A stretch of 64,000 nucleotides of DNA from Pseudomonas gingeri. GTDB taxonomy: Bacteria > Pseudomonadota > Gammaproteobacteria > Pseudomonadales > Pseudomonadaceae. A model generated the notes under the pieces. It was not told the origin of the DNA. It was given only the letters and a program-made list of their open reading frames with translations, and ran no database searches. Positions 46,675 through 57,159 of the stretch are shown piece after piece. Location of the stretch: positions 1 through 64,000 of the forward strand of contig NZ_JACAQA010000004.1 in NCBI RefSeq assembly GCF_013385425.1, in the 5' to 3' direction. A program made the translations under genes and the position numbers. Within the stretch, counting starts at the first letter, position 1; the number at the start of each line of letters is the position of its first letter.

Positions 46675-47514
46675 TTAGCGGCTAATGGGGGTCAGGCGGA
46701 TCAGGTGGATGCGACGGCTGTCGGCATTCAGGATGCGGAAACGATACGCGCCGATTTCGGTGATTTCATTACGCTTGGGCAGGTGCCCGAACGCACTCAT
46801 CACCAGGCCGCCGACGGTGTCGAACTCATCATCGGAGAATTCGCTGTCGAAGAACTCGTTGAAGTTCTCGATCGGCGTCAGCGCCTTGATCAGGAAGTCG
46901 CCACTGGGCAGGGGCTTGATGTAGCTGTCTTCCTCGACATCGTGCTCGTCCTCGATATCGCCGACGATCTGTTCCAGCACGTCCTCGATGGTCACCAGGC
47001 CCGCCACACCGCCGTACTCGTCGATGACGATGGCCATGTGATTATGGTTGGCGCGGAACTCGCGCAACAGCACGTTCAGGCGCTTGGACTCGGGGACGAA
47101 GGTCGCCGGGCGCAGCAGGTCCCTGATGTTGAAGGCGTCGCCGTTTTCCTGCAGCACCAGCGGCAACAGGTCCTTGGCCAGCAACACACCCATGACATCG
47201 TCATGGCTTTCACCGATCACCGGGTAGCGTGAGTGCGCGGCGTTGATGACCGACGGGAGGAATTCGCGGGGTGTCTGGGTCGCCTTGATGCTGATCATCT
47301 GCGAGCGCGGGACCATGATGTCCCGGACCTGCAGGTCAGCGACCTGGATGGCGCCTTCGACGATGGCCAGCGCTTCGCTGTCCAGCAATTTGTTCTGGTG
47401 GGCTTCGCGCAGGAGCTCCAGCAGCTCCTGGCGGTTTTTCGGCTCATGGGCAAAAGCCTGGGTCAGTTTACCCAGCCAGGACTTCTGCCCGTTGCTCGAT
47501 CGATCTTCGCTCAT
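46675..47514 (-). CDS. corC: HlyC/CorC-family CBS-domain protein
   Basis: The 279-residue cytoplasmic protein has two CBS domains at about 65-190 (IMVPRSQMISIKATQTPREF, then FVPESKRLNVLLREFRANHN and DEYGGVAGLVTIEDVLEQIV) and a transporter-associated CorC_HlyC domain at about 205-279. Related proteins influence magnesium and cobalt efflux. It lies between ybeY and lnt in the conserved ybe operon order. A membrane DUF21 domain is absent, as is usual for this subtype. Confidence 0.94.
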   Translation of the reverse strand: MSEDRSSNGQKSWLGKLTQAFAHEPKNRQELLELLREAHQNKLLDSEALAIVEGAIQVADLQVRDIMVPRSQMISIKATQTPREFLPSVINAAHSRYPVIGESHDDVMGVLLAKDLLPLVLQENGDAFNIRDLLRPATFVPESKRLNVLLREFRANHNHMAIVIDEYGGVAGLVTIEDVLEQIVGDIEDEHDVEEDSYIKPLPSGDFLIKALTPIENFNEFFDSEFSDDEFDTVGGLVMSAFGHLPKRNEITEIGAYRFRILNADSRRIHLIRLTPISR

Positions 47515-47548
47515 AGCGATTTACTCGTATCCCTTGGTGGTGGAGTGA

Positions 47549-48007
47549 TCAGTGTTCATCATCGATATAGGGGTCGGGGTGACCCAATTCGGCAAGCAAC
47601 GTTCGTTCCAGTGCTTCCATTTCCTCGGCTTCCTCGTCATCTATGTGGTCGTAGCCCAATAGATGCAGACAGCCGTGAATGACCAGATGGGCCCAATGGG
47701 CCTCCAGTGCCTTGCCTTGTTCGCCGGCTTCACGCGCGACCACCGGAATGCAGATCACCAGGTCGCCCAGCAGCGGGATATCCAGCAATTCGTCCGGCAC
47801 GTCGGCGGGGAAGGACAGCACGTTGGTCGCGTAGTCCTTGTGCCGCCAGGTGTGGTTGAGCTCGCGGCCTTCGGCTTCATCCACCAGGCGGATGGTCAGC
47901 TCGGAGTCGGCCGTGCGCTGGCGCAGGGCCAGTTCGCACCAGCGGCGAAACTCGGCGTCGGTCGGAGCGGGGGCGTCAGAGGCCCGTTGCAGATCAAGCT
48001 CAAGCAT
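47549..48007 (-). CDS. ybeY: Endoribonuclease YbeY
   Basis: The 152-residue protein from ATG 48007 carries the zinc-binding motif [20 protein letters not shown] and [20 protein letters not shown]. YbeY acts in 16S rRNA 3'-end maturation and ribosome quality control. The ATG overlaps the end of ybeZ by 8 bases, so the two are coupled; the 21-codon extension upstream was not used because it lies within ybeZ. It is followed by corC and lnt. Confidence 0.95.
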   Translation of the reverse strand: MLELDLQRASDAPAPTDAEFRRWCELALRQRTADSELTIRLVDEAEGRELNHTWRHKDYATNVLSFPADVPDELLDIPLLGDLVICIPVVAREAGEQGKALEAHWAHLVIHGCLHLLGYDHIDDEEAEEMEALERTLLAELGHPDPYIDDEH

Positions 48008-49001
48008 CGCGGCGGGCACCCTGGGTGTCTGCTTCGGCACTGTTTTCAAAGCGCTCGTAGGCTTCGACAATCCGCTGCACCAACGGGTGGCGGACCACGT
48101 CCTTGGGCATGAAATGGGTGAAGCTGATGCCCGGTACGTCCTTGAGGACCTTGATCACGTGGGCCAGCCCGGATTTCGTGCCCTTGGGCAGGTCGACCTG
48201 GGTGATGTCGCCGGTGATCACCGCCGTGGAGCCGAAGCCGATACGGGTCAGGAACATTTTCATCTGTTCGACGGTGGTGTTCTGGCTTTCGTCGAGGATG
48301 ATAAAGCTGTTGTTCAGGGTCCGGCCGCGCATGTAGGCCAGCGGCGCGACCTCGATAACCTGGCGTTCGATCAGCTTGGCCACGTATTCGAAGCCGAGCA
48401 TTTCATACAGGGCGTCGTAGAGCGGGCGCAGGTACGGGTCGATCTTCTGGGCCAGGTCGCCGGGCAGGAAGCCGAGTTTTTCACCGGCTTCGACCGCCGG
48501 GCGCACCAGCAGGATGCGGCGTATCTGCTCGCGCTCCAGGGCATCCACGGCGCAGGCCACGGCCAGGTAGGTCTTGCCGGTACCGGCCGGGCCTATGCCG
48601 AAGTTGATGTCGTTGCCGAGGATTTCCTTCACGTAGAGCTGCTGATTCAGGCCGCGGGGGCGAATCATGCCTTTCTTGGTGCGCAGGGCCACGCTGGCTT
48701 CGGCCACCGGGTTGTTGCGCAGGTCTTCGTCGCCCGATTCCTGCAGGAACAGGTGGACCATGTCCGGCGACAGCTCGGTACCCTTGGTTTCCCGGTACAG
48801 GCGGCGCAGCAGGTTTTCCGCGGAGGAGGTGAGCTTGGGTTCGCCGATCAGTTCGAACTGATTGCCGCGATTGCGGATCTCGATGGCCAGGCGTTGTTCG
48901 ATCAAGCGCAAATGCTCGTCGAACTGCCCGCACAGATTGGCGAAGCGGCGAGCCTCGAAAGGCTCGAGGATGAAACGATGAGGTTCGATGGGTGCGTTCA
49001 A
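48000..49001 (-). CDS. ybeZ: PhoH-like ATPase (YbeZ/PhoL)
   Basis: The 333-residue product carries the PhoH ATPase domain: Walker A is [20 protein letters not shown], Walker B is [20 protein letters not shown], and the preceding KH-like segment includes [11 protein letters not shown]. PhoH/YbeZ acts with YbeY in rRNA maturation. I choose the TTG start at 49001 ([20 protein letters not shown]) by comparison with the family; the frame is open further upstream to 49118 without homology. No clear ribosome site is visible for the TTG. Confidence 0.93.
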   Translation of the reverse strand: MNAPIEPHRFILEPFEARRFANLCGQFDEHLRLIEQRLAIEIRNRGNQFELIGEPKLTSSAENLLRRLYRETKGTELSPDMVHLFLQESGDEDLRNNPVAEASVALRTKKGMIRPRGLNQQLYVKEILGNDINFGIGPAGTGKTYLAVACAVDALEREQIRRILLVRPAVEAGEKLGFLPGDLAQKIDPYLRPLYDALYEMLGFEYVAKLIERQVIEVAPLAYMRGRTLNNSFIILDESQNTTVEQMKMFLTRIGFGSTAVITGDITQVDLPKGTKSGLAHVIKVLKDVPGISFTHFMPKDVVRHPLVQRIVEAYERFENSAEADTQGARRDA

Positions 49002-49074
49002 GGTCGTTTTTAGCCGCCCGACGGCAATTGAGATGAAATCAAGGATAACGCTAGCAGCCCGGGGGTGAAAGCTC

Positions 49075-50403
49075 TCATTGCAGCATCGAGCCGCGCAGTG
49101 AATGGGGTTGTGCCGCATCGATGTGCACGTCGATAAACTGCCCGATCTGCTGGGGATTGTCGCAGCGGAAGTTGACGATACGGTTATTCTCGGTGCGGCC
49201 CTGCAATTCTCCGGGGTCTTTCTTCGAATAATCGGTCACCAGGATGCGCTGGATCGTACCGACCATTTGTCGGCTGATCTCGAATCCCTGCTGGTTCAGG
49301 CGATGTTGCAGGGTATTGAGGCGCTCTTTCTTCACCGCTTCCGAGGTTTCGTCCGGCAAATCCGCCGCAGGCGTACCGGGGCGCTGGCTGTAGACGAACG
49401 AATAGGAGAAGTCGAAACCGACGTCTTCGATCAGTTTCATGGTCTGCTGGAAGTCTTTCTCGGTTTCGCCGGGGAAGCCGACGATAAAGTCCGAGCTGAT
49501 GCAGATGCCCGGCACGGCGGCGCGCAATTTGCGCAGCTTGGACTTGTATTCCAGCGCCGTGTGGTTGCGTTTCATCGCCGAAAGAATCCGGTCCGAGCCC
49601 GACTGCACCGGCAGGTGCAGGTGCTTGACCAACTGCGGAACCTCCGCGTGGGCCTGGATCAGGCTGTCGGAGAACTCCAGCGGGTGCGAGGTGGTGTAGC
49701 GGATCCGCTCGATACCGTCGACGGCAGCGACCACGCGGATCAGCTCCGCCAGGTCCGCCAGGCGGCCGTCATGGGTGGTGCCGCGATAGCCGTTGACGTT
49801 CTGTCCCAGCAGGGTCACTTCGCGTACGCCGTGTTCGGCCAGGTGGATGATCTCGGCGATCACATCGTCGAACGGCCGGCTGACTTCTTCGCCACGGGTG
49901 TAGGGCACCACGCAGAAGGTGCAGTACTTGCTGCAGCCTTCCATCACCGAGACATAGGCGCTCGGGCCGTCGATGCGCGGTTCGGGCAGGTGGTCGAACT
50001 TTTCGATTTCCGGGAACGACACATCCACCTGCGGCAGCTTGGTCAGCCGCGCGGCATCGATCATTTCCGGCAGGCGGTGCAGGGTCTGTGGGCCGAAGAC
50101 CACGTCGACATAGGGCGCGCGGTCGCGAATGGCGGCGCCTTCCTGGCTGGCGACGCAGCCGCCGACGGCGATCACCATCTCCGGGTTCGCCAGTTTCAGT
50201 TCGCGCCAGCGGCCCAGTTGGGAGTAGACCCGGTCCTGGGCACGCTCGCGGATCGAACAGGTGTTGAGCAGGATGACGTCCGCGTCTTCGGCGCGGGCGG
50301 TGACTTCCAGGGCCTGGTGTTCGCCCAGCAGATCGACCATGCGCGAGCTGTCGTACTCGTTCATCTGGCAACCGTGGGTTTCGATGTAAAGCTTCTTGGC
50401 CAT
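49075..50403 (-). CDS. miaB: tRNA-2-methylthio-N6-dimethylallyladenosine synthase
   Basis: The 442-residue radical SAM enzyme has the N-terminal cluster cysteines C12, C49 and C83, the SAM cluster C157-C161-C164 in [20 protein letters not shown] and a C-terminal TRAM domain. It adds the methylthio group to i6A37 in tRNAs reading UNN codons. The gene heads the miaB-ybeZ-ybeY-corC-lnt run. A minus-strand TATAAT lies 33 bases upstream of the ATG. Confidence 0.97.
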   Translation of the reverse strand: MAKKLYIETHGCQMNEYDSSRMVDLLGEHQALEVTARAEDADVILLNTCSIRERAQDRVYSQLGRWRELKLANPEMVIAVGGCVASQEGAAIRDRAPYVDVVFGPQTLHRLPEMIDAARLTKLPQVDVSFPEIEKFDHLPEPRIDGPSAYVSVMEGCSKYCTFCVVPYTRGEEVSRPFDDVIAEIIHLAEHGVREVTLLGQNVNGYRGTTHDGRLADLAELIRVVAAVDGIERIRYTTSHPLEFSDSLIQAHAEVPQLVKHLHLPVQSGSDRILSAMKRNHTALEYKSKLRKLRAAVPGICISSDFIVGFPGETEKDFQQTMKLIEDVGFDFSYSFVYSQRPGTPAADLPDETSEAVKKERLNTLQHRLNQQGFEISRQMVGTIQRILVTDYSKKDPGELQGRTENNRIVNFRCDNPQQIGQFIDVHIDAAQPHSLRGSMLQ

Positions 50404-50435
50404 GGAGTTTCATCAGGTGGTTCAAAGAACCGCGC

Positions 50436-50441
50436 ATTATA
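50436..50441 (-). promoter_or_regulatory. Minus-strand -10 box of miaB
   Basis: A consensus TATAAT on the minus strand lies 33 bases before the miaB start; no good -35 box is found at 16-18 bases. In the opposite direction TATGCT/TATAGT at 50484-50494 may serve the DUF1820 gene. Confidence 0.45.
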
Positions 50442-50536
50442 GTGGTCATCGCGCTTGCTTCCTAGCGCTGTGCGTTCGGCGGCTATGCTATAGTTCGCGC
50501 CCTCTTTTTTATCCCCCGATGTGTTGCCCGCCCACC

Positions 50537-50863
50537 ATGACCAAACGTGAAGCCCCCATCTACAAGGTGATTTTCCTCAACCAGGGCCAGGTGTTCGAAA
50601 TGTACGCCAAGCAGATCTATCAGAGCGATCTGTGGGGCTTCCTGGAAGTCGAAGAATTTGTCTTTGGCGAGCGCACGCAACTGGTGGTCGATCCCGGCGA
50701 GGAAAAGCTCAAGGCCCAGTTCGAAGGCGTGGTGCGCAGTTTCGTGCCGATGCATTCGATCGTGCGCATCGACGAGGTCGAGCGCCTGGGTACGCCGAAG
50801 ATCAGCGAGGCGAGGGGGATGAGCAACGTGATGCCATTCCCGATGCCGATGCCCGACAAATAA
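50537..50863 (+). CDS. DUF1820 family protein
   Basis: The 108-residue protein starts MTKREAPIYKVIFLNQGQVF at ATG 50537. The pattern YAKQIYQSDLWGFLEVEEFV and the strand-rich end SFVPMHSIVRIDEVERLGTP match DUF1820, a small fold found in gammaproteobacteria. Function is unknown. A methionine- and proline-rich tail (MPFPMPMPDK) closes it. The in-frame extension to 50396 overlaps the promoter region and was rejected. Confidence 0.88.
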   Translation: MTKREAPIYKVIFLNQGQVFEMYAKQIYQSDLWGFLEVEEFVFGERTQLVVDPGEEKLKAQFEGVVRSFVPMHSIVRIDEVERLGTPKISEARGMSNVMPFPMPMPDK

Positions 50864-50866
50864 GGC

Positions 50867-51415
50867 TCAGGGCAGCGGCGAGAACGGTGTACGGCCGTCA
50901 GCCGTCTGCAATTCCAGCAGGTACTTGCGGAAAATCTGCCCCAGCACCTGGGTCGCCATCTCCAACTGGTCACGGGGCATCTGCGCCGCGACCTCATCCG
51001 CCGTGTCCAGCGCATCCTCTGCGCCGTTGACCGCCGCCATCTTCAGCACGATATAGGCCTGGACGTTGTTGGCCGGCACACCCTCACCCTTGTAGAACAT
51101 GATGCCGAGCTGGTATTGCGCCTGGGCGTGACCTTGCAGGGACGCCTGTTCGAAATGACTCAGGGCCTTGTTGAGGTCGTGTTGCGGGTTTTTCTCGTCG
51201 TGATAGAACGCGCCCAACTCGTATTGTGCCTGGGCATCGCCGCTCTTTGCCGCTTCTTCGCAGGCGGCCAGGGCCTCGGCGAGGTCCTGTGGCTGGGAGT
51301 TGAGGGTGCAACGGCCCATCGCCGGGATCAACAACGAGTTACCGCCTGCATAGGCCAGCAGCGGCTGAAGGAGCAACAGGCAGCCCAAGGCAAGGGCGCG
51401 GCCGGTGCGGTTCAT
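50867..51415 (-). CDS. Sel1-repeat secreted protein
   Basis: The 182-residue protein has a signal peptide (MNRTGRALALGCLLLLQPLL, probable cleavage after AYA) and Sel1-like repeats. The units are AEALAACEEAAKSGDAQAQY with LGAFYHDE, then LSHFEQASLQGHAQAQYQLG with IMFYKGEGVP. Sel1 repeats are alpha-alpha scaffolds for protein contacts, often in the periplasm. It converges with the DUF1820 gene, four bases apart. The partner is unknown. Confidence 0.87.
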   Translation of the reverse strand: MNRTGRALALGCLLLLQPLLAYAGGNSLLIPAMGRCTLNSQPQDLAEALAACEEAAKSGDAQAQYELGAFYHDEKNPQHDLNKALSHFEQASLQGHAQAQYQLGIMFYKGEGVPANNVQAYIVLKMAAVNGAEDALDTADEVAAQMPRDQLEMATQVLGQIFRKYLLELQTADGRTPFSPLP

Positions 51416-51601
51416 GGGAATCGACGTACCTCTGAAGGGCGGGCGGACCCGGCCAGGGGATGACTATGGCGCGCATTATGAAATAAGCGGGGGCCACCTT
51501 ACAAAGTCTTTACTCGTTTTTCTGCTGCGCGGGCGCTATATGGCCTTGTTTTGCAAGTATCTGCACAGAGGGCGGTAGGAAACTGGGTAAGTTTAGGCGG
51601 G

Positions 51602-51631
51602 AAAACCGACGTCGGCTGAAACCGACGTCGG
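51602..51631 (-). terminator. hemL terminator
   Basis: Two copies of the self-complementary CCGACGTCGG (51606-51615 and 51622-51631) form a 10-bp stem with a 6-base loop, followed on the minus strand by TTTT. It ends the thiD-thiE-hemL transcript. Bases 51416-51600 hold nothing else I recognise. Confidence 0.85.
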
Positions 51632-51640
51632 GGACATCGG

Positions 51641-52924
51641 TTACTTCAGTGCGGCAAAAGCTTTTTCAGCTGCATCCAACGTCAGCTTCAACTCGGCTTC
51701 GCCATGGGCGATGGAGGTGAAGCCGGCTTCGAAGGCACTGGGCGCCAGGTACACGCCGCCGTCGAGCATCAGGTGGAAGAAGCGCTTGAAGCGTTCGGCA
51801 TCGCTGGACATCACGTCGTCGAAGGTGACGATGTCGTCGGCACCGCTGAAGTACAAGCCGAACATGCCGCCGGCCTGGGTGGTCACGAACGGGATGCCGG
51901 CCGCGTCGGCGCGTTCCTGCAGGCCCTGGAGCAGGCGGCTGGTGTAGTCGCTCAGCTCGGCGTGGAAGCCCGGGCGGCTGATCAGGCGCAGGGTGGTCAG
52001 GCCGGCGGCCATGGCCAGCGGGTTACCCGACAAGGTCCCGGCCTGGTAGACCGGGCCCAGCGGGGCGATGCGGGACATGATCTCGCGCTTGCCGCCGAAG
52101 CAGCCCACCGGCATGCCGCCGCCGATGATCTTGCCGAAGGTGCTCAGGTCCGGCTTGACGCCGTAGTGGGCCTGGGCGCCGCCGAGGGCAACGCGGAAAC
52201 CGGTCATCACTTCGTCGAAAATCAGCACCACGCCGTGCTGGTCGCACAGGGTCCGCAGGCCTTCGAGGAAACCTGGCGTCGGCGGCACGCAGTTCATATT
52301 GCCGGCCACGGGCTCGACGATGATGCAGGCGACTTGCTGGCCGACTTCGCCGAGCATCTTCTCGACGGCATTGATGTCGTTGAATGGCAGGGTCAGGGTG
52401 TGTTTGGCGAAGTCCGCCGGGACACCGGCCGAACTCGGCACGCCCTGGGTCAGGGCGCCGGAGCCGGCTTTGACCAGTAGGCTGTCGGAGTGGCCGTGGT
52501 AGCAGCCTTCGAACTTGATGATGCTGTCACGGCCGGTGAAACCACGGGCCAGGCGGATGGCGCTCATGGTCGCTTCGGTGCCGGAGCTGACCATGCGGAC
52601 CATTTCCATCGACGGCACGATCGCGCAGACCAGGTCGGCCATCTCGGTTTCCATGGCGGTCGGCGCGCCGTAGGACAAGCCGTGTTCCAGCTGCTTGCGC
52701 ACGGCATCGAGCACATCCGGGTGGCTGTGGCCGAGGATCATCGGGCCCCAGGAACCGACGTAGTCGACATAACGCTTGTCGTCTTCGTCGGTGACATAAG
52801 CGCCTTCGGCGTGCTTGAAGAACAGCGGGGTGCCGCCAACGCTCTTGAACGCGCGAACCGGCGAGTTGACGCCGCCGGGGATGTGTTTCTGGGCACTGGC
52901 AAACAGGGTTTCGGAACGAGACAT
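51641..52924 (-). CDS. hemL: Glutamate-1-semialdehyde 2,1-aminomutase
   Basis: The 427-residue PLP enzyme starts [20 protein letters not shown] at ATG 52924 and binds PLP at K265 in [18 protein letters not shown]. Other GSAM blocks are [19 protein letters not shown] and [16 protein letters not shown]. It converts glutamate semialdehyde to 5-aminolevulinate, the haem precursor. The alternative ATG at 52945 lacks a ribosome site. It is the last gene of thiD-thiE-hemL (17 bases after thiE). Confidence 0.97.
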   Translation of the reverse strand: MSRSETLFASAQKHIPGGVNSPVRAFKSVGGTPLFFKHAEGAYVTDEDDKRYVDYVGSWGPMILGHSHPDVLDAVRKQLEHGLSYGAPTAMETEMADLVCAIVPSMEMVRMVSSGTEATMSAIRLARGFTGRDSIIKFEGCYHGHSDSLLVKAGSGALTQGVPSSAGVPADFAKHTLTLPFNDINAVEKMLGEVGQQVACIIVEPVAGNMNCVPPTPGFLEGLRTLCDQHGVVLIFDEVMTGFRVALGGAQAHYGVKPDLSTFGKIIGGGMPVGCFGGKREIMSRIAPLGPVYQAGTLSGNPLAMAAGLTTLRLISRPGFHAELSDYTSRLLQGLQERADAAGIPFVTTQAGGMFGLYFSGADDIVTFDDVMSSDAERFKRFFHLMLDGGVYLAPSAFEAGFTSIAHGEAELKLTLDAAEKAFAALK

Positions 52925-52941
52925 GGGCAGGCTCTCAGGAG

Positions 52942-53565
52942 TCATGAAGTGAAGAGGGCATTGAAGGCTTGGGCGCGGCGGGTCACTTCCCGGGTGCTGT
53001 CGGCACCGAACAGGCCATGGATCACGGCCAGCAGGTCGGCGCCGTGGGCCACCAGCGGGGCGGCGTTGTCCAGGGTGATGCCGCCGATCACCGCGATCGG
53101 CAGTTGCAGTTGCGGGCGGGCGCGCTCCAGCAGCGCGACGTCGGCGGCCGGTGCACCGGGCTTGGTCGTGGAATTGAAGAAGCGCCCGAAAGCGACATAG
53201 CTGGCGCCTTCCCGGGCCGCCTGTTCGGCGAGCTCAAGCTGCGCGTGGCAGGTGGAGCCGATAATGGCCCGGCTGCCGAGCAGCGCGCGGGCCGGCGTCA
53301 GCGGGCCGTCGGTCTGCCCCAGGTGCACGCCGACCCCCAGCCGCGCCGCCAGTTCGGCGTCGTCGTTGATGATCAGGCGGGTCTTGTAGCGTTCGCAGAG
53401 CACCCGCAGGGCCTCGGCCTCCCGCAGGCGGCGGGCCTCATCGGTGCTTTTGTCGCGGTATTGCAGCAAGGTCACGCCGCCCTCCAGCGCCGCCTCGACA
53501 TAAGACAGGAACTTGCCGGCCAGCAACTGGCTATCGGTGATGGCATACAGGCCGCGTAGTTTCAT
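52942..53565 (-). CDS. thiE: Thiamine-phosphate synthase
   Basis: The 207-residue TIM-barrel enzyme has the pyrophosphate-binding segment [38 protein letters not shown] and the glycine-rich end [20 protein letters not shown]. It joins HMP-pyrophosphate (from ThiD) with the thiazole phosphate. thiD precedes it by 35 bases and hemL follows by 17, an arrangement typical of Pseudomonas. Confidence 0.96.
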   Translation of the reverse strand: MKLRGLYAITDSQLLAGKFLSYVEAALEGGVTLLQYRDKSTDEARRLREAEALRVLCERYKTRLIINDDAELAARLGVGVHLGQTDGPLTPARALLGSRAIIGSTCHAQLELAEQAAREGASYVAFGRFFNSTTKPGAPAADVALLERARPQLQLPIAVIGGITLDNAAPLVAHGADLLAVIHGLFGADSTREVTRRAQAFNALFTS

Positions 53566-53600
53566 CGGGTCAGCCTCGGGGTGTTGGGTAGCGCTGAAAG

Positions 53601-54398
53601 TTACGAGCAGAAATCCAGGGGCAGGCGTCGGGGTACGAACTGGCCTTTGCCCAGTTGCTCGGCATCACGCAAGGTCCGCCAGGTGTAGTTCAGCGCGGTC
53701 TGTACGGCGCTGACCAGGCCTTCGCCCAGGGCCAGGCGTCCGGCCAGGGTGCTCGCCAGGGTACAGCCGGAGCCGTGGTAGCTGCCGGGCAGGCGCTGGC
53801 ACTTGAAGGTCTGGCGGGTGCCGTCGCGGCTGTACAGGCGGTTGTGGATTTCGTCTTCATCGCCATGTCCGCCGGTGATCAGCAGGTGTTGGCAGAACGG
53901 CAGGAGTTTTTCCGCGCATTCGTCGGCGCTGCCCTCGGGCAACTCGGCGAGGATGCGGGCTTCCGGGAGGTTGGGGGTGGCAATGGTCGCCAAGGGAAGC
54001 AGGCGTTCGCGCATGGCATAGCCGACTTCGTCCTTGCCCAGGCGGCCGCCACCGCCGGCGCGCAGCACCGGGTCGCAGACCAGCGGCAGGTGCGGGTGCG
54101 CCAGGAGCAGTTCGACCACGGTGTCGACCATTTCCAGGGAGCCGAGCATGCCCAGCTTGACGGCCGCCACGGTCGAGTCGTTGAGCACGGCATTGGCCTG
54201 GGCCAACACCCACTCACGGTCGAGCACGCGGAAGTCGCTGACATTGACCGTGTCTTGCACGGTCAGCGCGGTGACCGCGGGAGCGGCATGGCAACCCTGG
54301 GCGAGCAGGGCTTCGATATCTGCCTGGAGGCCGGCACCACCACTGGGATCGTGGCCGGAGAGACAGAGGACAACGGGACGGGAGCTGTAGGTATTCAT
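53601..54398 (-). CDS. thiD: Hydroxymethylpyrimidine/phosphomethylpyrimidine kinase
   Basis: The 265-residue ribokinase-fold enzyme starts [20 protein letters not shown], whose [15 protein letters not shown] motif marks Thi[15 protein letters not shown] and the C-terminal anion-hole motif [20 protein letters not shown] are present. It phosphorylates HMP twice for thiamine synthesis. The ATG at 54398 was chosen over 54419. It heads the three-gene thi-hem transcript and is divergent from ladS. Confidence 0.95.
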   Translation of the reverse strand: MNTYSSRPVVLCLSGHDPSGGAGLQADIEALLAQGCHAAPAVTALTVQDTVNVSDFRVLDREWVLAQANAVLNDSTVAAVKLGMLGSLEMVDTVVELLLAHPHLPLVCDPVLRAGGGGRLGKDEVGYAMRERLLPLATIATPNLPEARILAELPEGSADECAEKLLPFCQHLLITGGHGDEDEIHNRLYSRDGTRQTFKCQRLPGSYHGSGCTLASTLAGRLALGEGLVSAVQTALNYTWRTLRDAEQLGKGQFVPRRLPLDFCS

Positions 54399-54567
54399 GG
54401 AGCGCGAGCTTACCACCAAACGCTTTTTTCGGGATCGTCCGCCCGGCGTTGAATTTGTCCCCTGAAGGTTTTTTCAGGGCGGCCGATAACCCTTGGTCAT
54501 ACAGCCAGGTTTTGTGCTGGGACGCCCGTTCTAGAGCCTTTGGATAAAATGTTTCAATGGTGTGTTT

Positions 54568-54583
54568 TAGCCATTAGTGGCTA
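54568..54583. promoter_or_regulatory. Inverted repeat upstream of ladS
   Basis: TAGCCATTAGTGGCTA has perfect 6-bp arms and overlaps a TATGCT -10-like hexamer (54582-54587), about 100 bases before the ladS start. A hairpin CCCTGAA/TTCAGGG with a T-rich loop lies further left at 54460-54480. The rest of 54399-54684 shows no gene. Confidence 0.4.
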
Positions 54584-54684
54584 TGCTAGAGTGGATCCAA
54601 ACGAATAACAGGTCATGAAGTTTCACGTCGTCTCAAAGGGAAGGGGGGCTCCTGACGCGACTTGATTGGCCATGCTGGGGCTGT

Positions 54685-57069
54685 ATGCGCTATTTGCTGC
54701 TGATTTTGTTGAGCTGGCTGCCGCTGTCGGCGAGCGCGGTCGAGTTTGATGAGTCCACCCAGAGCCTGCCTCTGGGCCGGGTCATGCAGGTGTTCGAAGA
54801 CGCGAGCGGCCAGGCCGATATCGCGCAGATCGCCTCGCCCGCCATGGCCCCACAGTTTCATGCGCACAACAAGACCTCGCTGAATGCCGGCTATACGCTC
54901 TCGGCGTTCTGGCTCAAGGTCGACCTGACCTACCTCCCCAAGGATCCCAGCGCCCGACGCATCTGGTTGCTGGAGTTGGCCTATCCGCCGATGAAACACA
55001 TCGAACTCTATGTGCCTGACGCCAAGGGCAGCTATCGCCTGGCCCAGCGCACCGGTAATGAATTACCGTTCGCCAGCCGGCCGATCAAGCAGAACAACTA
55101 CCTGTTCGAGCTGGCGTTCGCTCCCAACGAAAGCAAGACCGTCTACCTGCGGCTGCAAACCGAAGGCTCGATGCAGGCGCCACTGACCCTCTGGTCGATG
55201 CAGGCCTACCTCGAAGACGAACCGGTGCGTTTGTATGTCCTGGGGCTGATCTATGGTGTGCTGCTGGGGATGCTGGTCTACAACCTGTTCATCTACCTCA
55301 GCGTGCGCGACACCAGCTACCTCTACTACATTTTCTACATCGCCTCGTTCGGCTTCTACCAACTGTCGGTCAATGGCGCCGCGGCGCAGTATTTCTGGCC
55401 GAACAACCCCTGGTGGGCCAACGCATCGACGCCTTTCTTTATCGGCCTGGCGGGCTTCTTCGGTTGTCAGTTCACCCGCAGTTTCCTGCACACGGGTGCC
55501 CACAGTCGCTGGCTGGACCGGCTGTTGCTGCTGTTGATGGCCTACAGCGCGGTGGTCACGGCGATGTCGCTGTTGACCGGTTATGCCCTGGCCCTGCGCC
55601 TGGCGACCGTCCTCGCCCTGGCGTTCACCGTGACCATTTTCGTCGCCGGGATCAGTGCCTGGTATTGCGGCTTGCGGGTGGCGCGCTACTTCATTATCGC
55701 CTGGTCGGCGTTCCTGCTCGGCGGCCTGGTCAATACCCTGATGGTGCTGGGCTACCTGCCGAACGTGTTCCTGACCATGTACGCCAGCCAGATCGGCTCG
55801 GCCCTGGAGGTCGGGCTGTTGTCCCTGGCCCTGGCCGACCGGATCAATACCATGCGCGAGCAGCAGGCGCAGACCTTGCTCGAGTCCGGGCAGAAGCTGG
55901 AAGTGCTGAACCGTGAGCTGGCCAACAGTAACCGGCTCAAGGATGAATTCCTCGCCACCGTCACCCATGAACTACGCACGCCGATGAATGGTGTGATCGG
56001 CTCCCTGGAACTGATGCAGACCCTGGAACTGGACTCGGAACTGGCGCAATACCAGCAGACGGCGGCTGGTTCCGCGCGGGACATGATGCGCATGGTCAAT
56101 GGCATCCTGACCCTGACCGAGTTGCAGGCCGGCCGGCTCAAGGTCACGACGCAGTCGTTCGGCCTGCGGCGCCTGCTGGATGGTTTGCAGGAGCAGTTTG
56201 CCGGTCGCGTCCAGGGCAAGGGGCTGCATTTCGCCATTGAGGTGGACGACAACGTGCCGGACAGTCTCCATGGCGACGCGCAGAAAATCCTGCAGTGCCT
56301 GGAATGCCTGGTGGACAACGCCATCAAGTTCACCCGTGAAGGCGGGTTGGTGTTGCGGGTGCGCGGCCGGCAGGTCGCGGAGCAGCAATGGGCCCTGTCG
56401 TTTGCGGTCATCGACAGCGGTATCGGTTTTATCGACCTGGATGAAGCCACGCTCTATCAACGGTTCTTCCAGCTGGATGGCTCGATGACCCGTGAATATG
56501 GCGGCCTGGGGATTGGCCTGGCGATCTGTCGGCAATTGATCGATCTGCTCGGCGGTCATCTCACCCATCAGTCGGAGCCGGGGATGGGCAGCCGTTTCCA
56601 GCTTGATGTCGAGGTCGAGGCGCTGATCCCGCGGGCGTTGCGGCCCTCGGCGCTGTCGGTGGCGCGTTATCCCTACGACTGTACCCTGTTGCTGGTGGAT
56701 GACAACACCGTCAGCCAGTTGGTGGTGCGGGGCATGTTGCTCAAACTGGGGTATCGGGTGTTCACCGCGGTCGACGCCCGGGCCGCGCTCGATGTCCTGC
56801 ACGGTCAGGCCGTGGATGGGCTGTTGCTCGATTGCCCGGCGCAGCCGGCGGACGAGGTATTGCTCTGTCGACAGTTGCGGGCGATGCCCGGCGGCGCCGA
56901 CCTGCTGATCCTGGCCCTGGTCAGCTCGACCGAGGCCAGCGAACGCGAGCGGTGCCTGGCGGCGGGCGTCACGGACACCTTGTCCAAGCCGGTGCGTTTC
57001 GAGGAGTTGAAGAGCCTGCTGGCCCGTTGTCTATTGACGCCTGTACAGGGTGAAAGCGCCGGTACTTAG
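54685..57069 (+). CDS. ladS: Hybrid sensor kinase LadS
   Basis: The 794-residue protein has a signal peptide, a periplasmic 7TMR-DISMED2 domain at about 25-170, seven membrane segments at about 185-380, a HisKA domain with H428 in ATVTHELRTPMNGVIGSLEL, a HATPase domain (LVDNAIKFTREG, DSGIGFID, GLGIGLAICRQL) and a receiver with D716 in GLLLDCPAQ and K768. All phosphorelay residues are present except a C-terminal Hpt. P. aeruginosa LadS (PA3974, also beside thiD) feeds the GacS-GacA-Rsm cascade and favours biofilm life; calcium was reported as its signal there. Position and architecture make this the ortholog. Confidence 0.93.
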   Translation: MRYLLLILLSWLPLSASAVEFDESTQSLPLGRVMQVFEDASGQADIAQIASPAMAPQFHAHNKTSLNAGYTLSAFWLKVDLTYLPKDPSARRIWLLELAYPPMKHIELYVPDAKGSYRLAQRTGNELPFASRPIKQNNYLFELAFAPNESKTVYLRLQTEGSMQAPLTLWSMQAYLEDEPVRLYVLGLIYGVLLGMLVYNLFIYLSVRDTSYLYYIFYIASFGFYQLSVNGAAAQYFWPNNPWWANASTPFFIGLAGFFGCQFTRSFLHTGAHSRWLDRLLLLLMAYSAVVTAMSLLTGYALALRLATVLALAFTVTIFVAGISAWYCGLRVARYFIIAWSAFLLGGLVNTLMVLGYLPNVFLTMYASQIGSALEVGLLSLALADRINTMREQQAQTLLESGQKLEVLNRELANSNRLKDEFLATVTHELRTPMNGVIGSLELMQTLELDSELAQYQQTAAGSARDMMRMVNGILTLTELQAGRLKVTTQSFGLRRLLDGLQEQFAGRVQGKGLHFAIEVDDNVPDSLHGDAQKILQCLECLVDNAIKFTREGGLVLRVRGRQVAEQQWALSFAVIDSGIGFIDLDEATLYQRFFQLDGSMTREYGGLGIGLAICRQLIDLLGGHLTHQSEPGMGSRFQLDVEVEALIPRALRPSALSVARYPYDCTLLLVDDNTVSQLVVRGMLLKLGYRVFTAVDARAALDVLHGQAVDGLLLDCPAQPADEVLLCRQLRAMPGGADLLILALVSSTEASERERCLAAGVTDTLSKPVRFEELKSLLARCLLTPVQGESAGT

Positions 57070-57159
57070 GCGCTTATGTCGCTTTTTTCGCGACGGTACG
57101 CGTGATTCACTGGGTTCCCTGGCCTTTCTCTGCGAAGCCATTTCTCAAAGGAGCCCGAC

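Noticed and set aside
51606..51631. CCGACGTCGG repeats as a transcription-factor site
   Set aside because: The paired palindromes followed by TTTT on the minus strand are explained by a hemL terminator.
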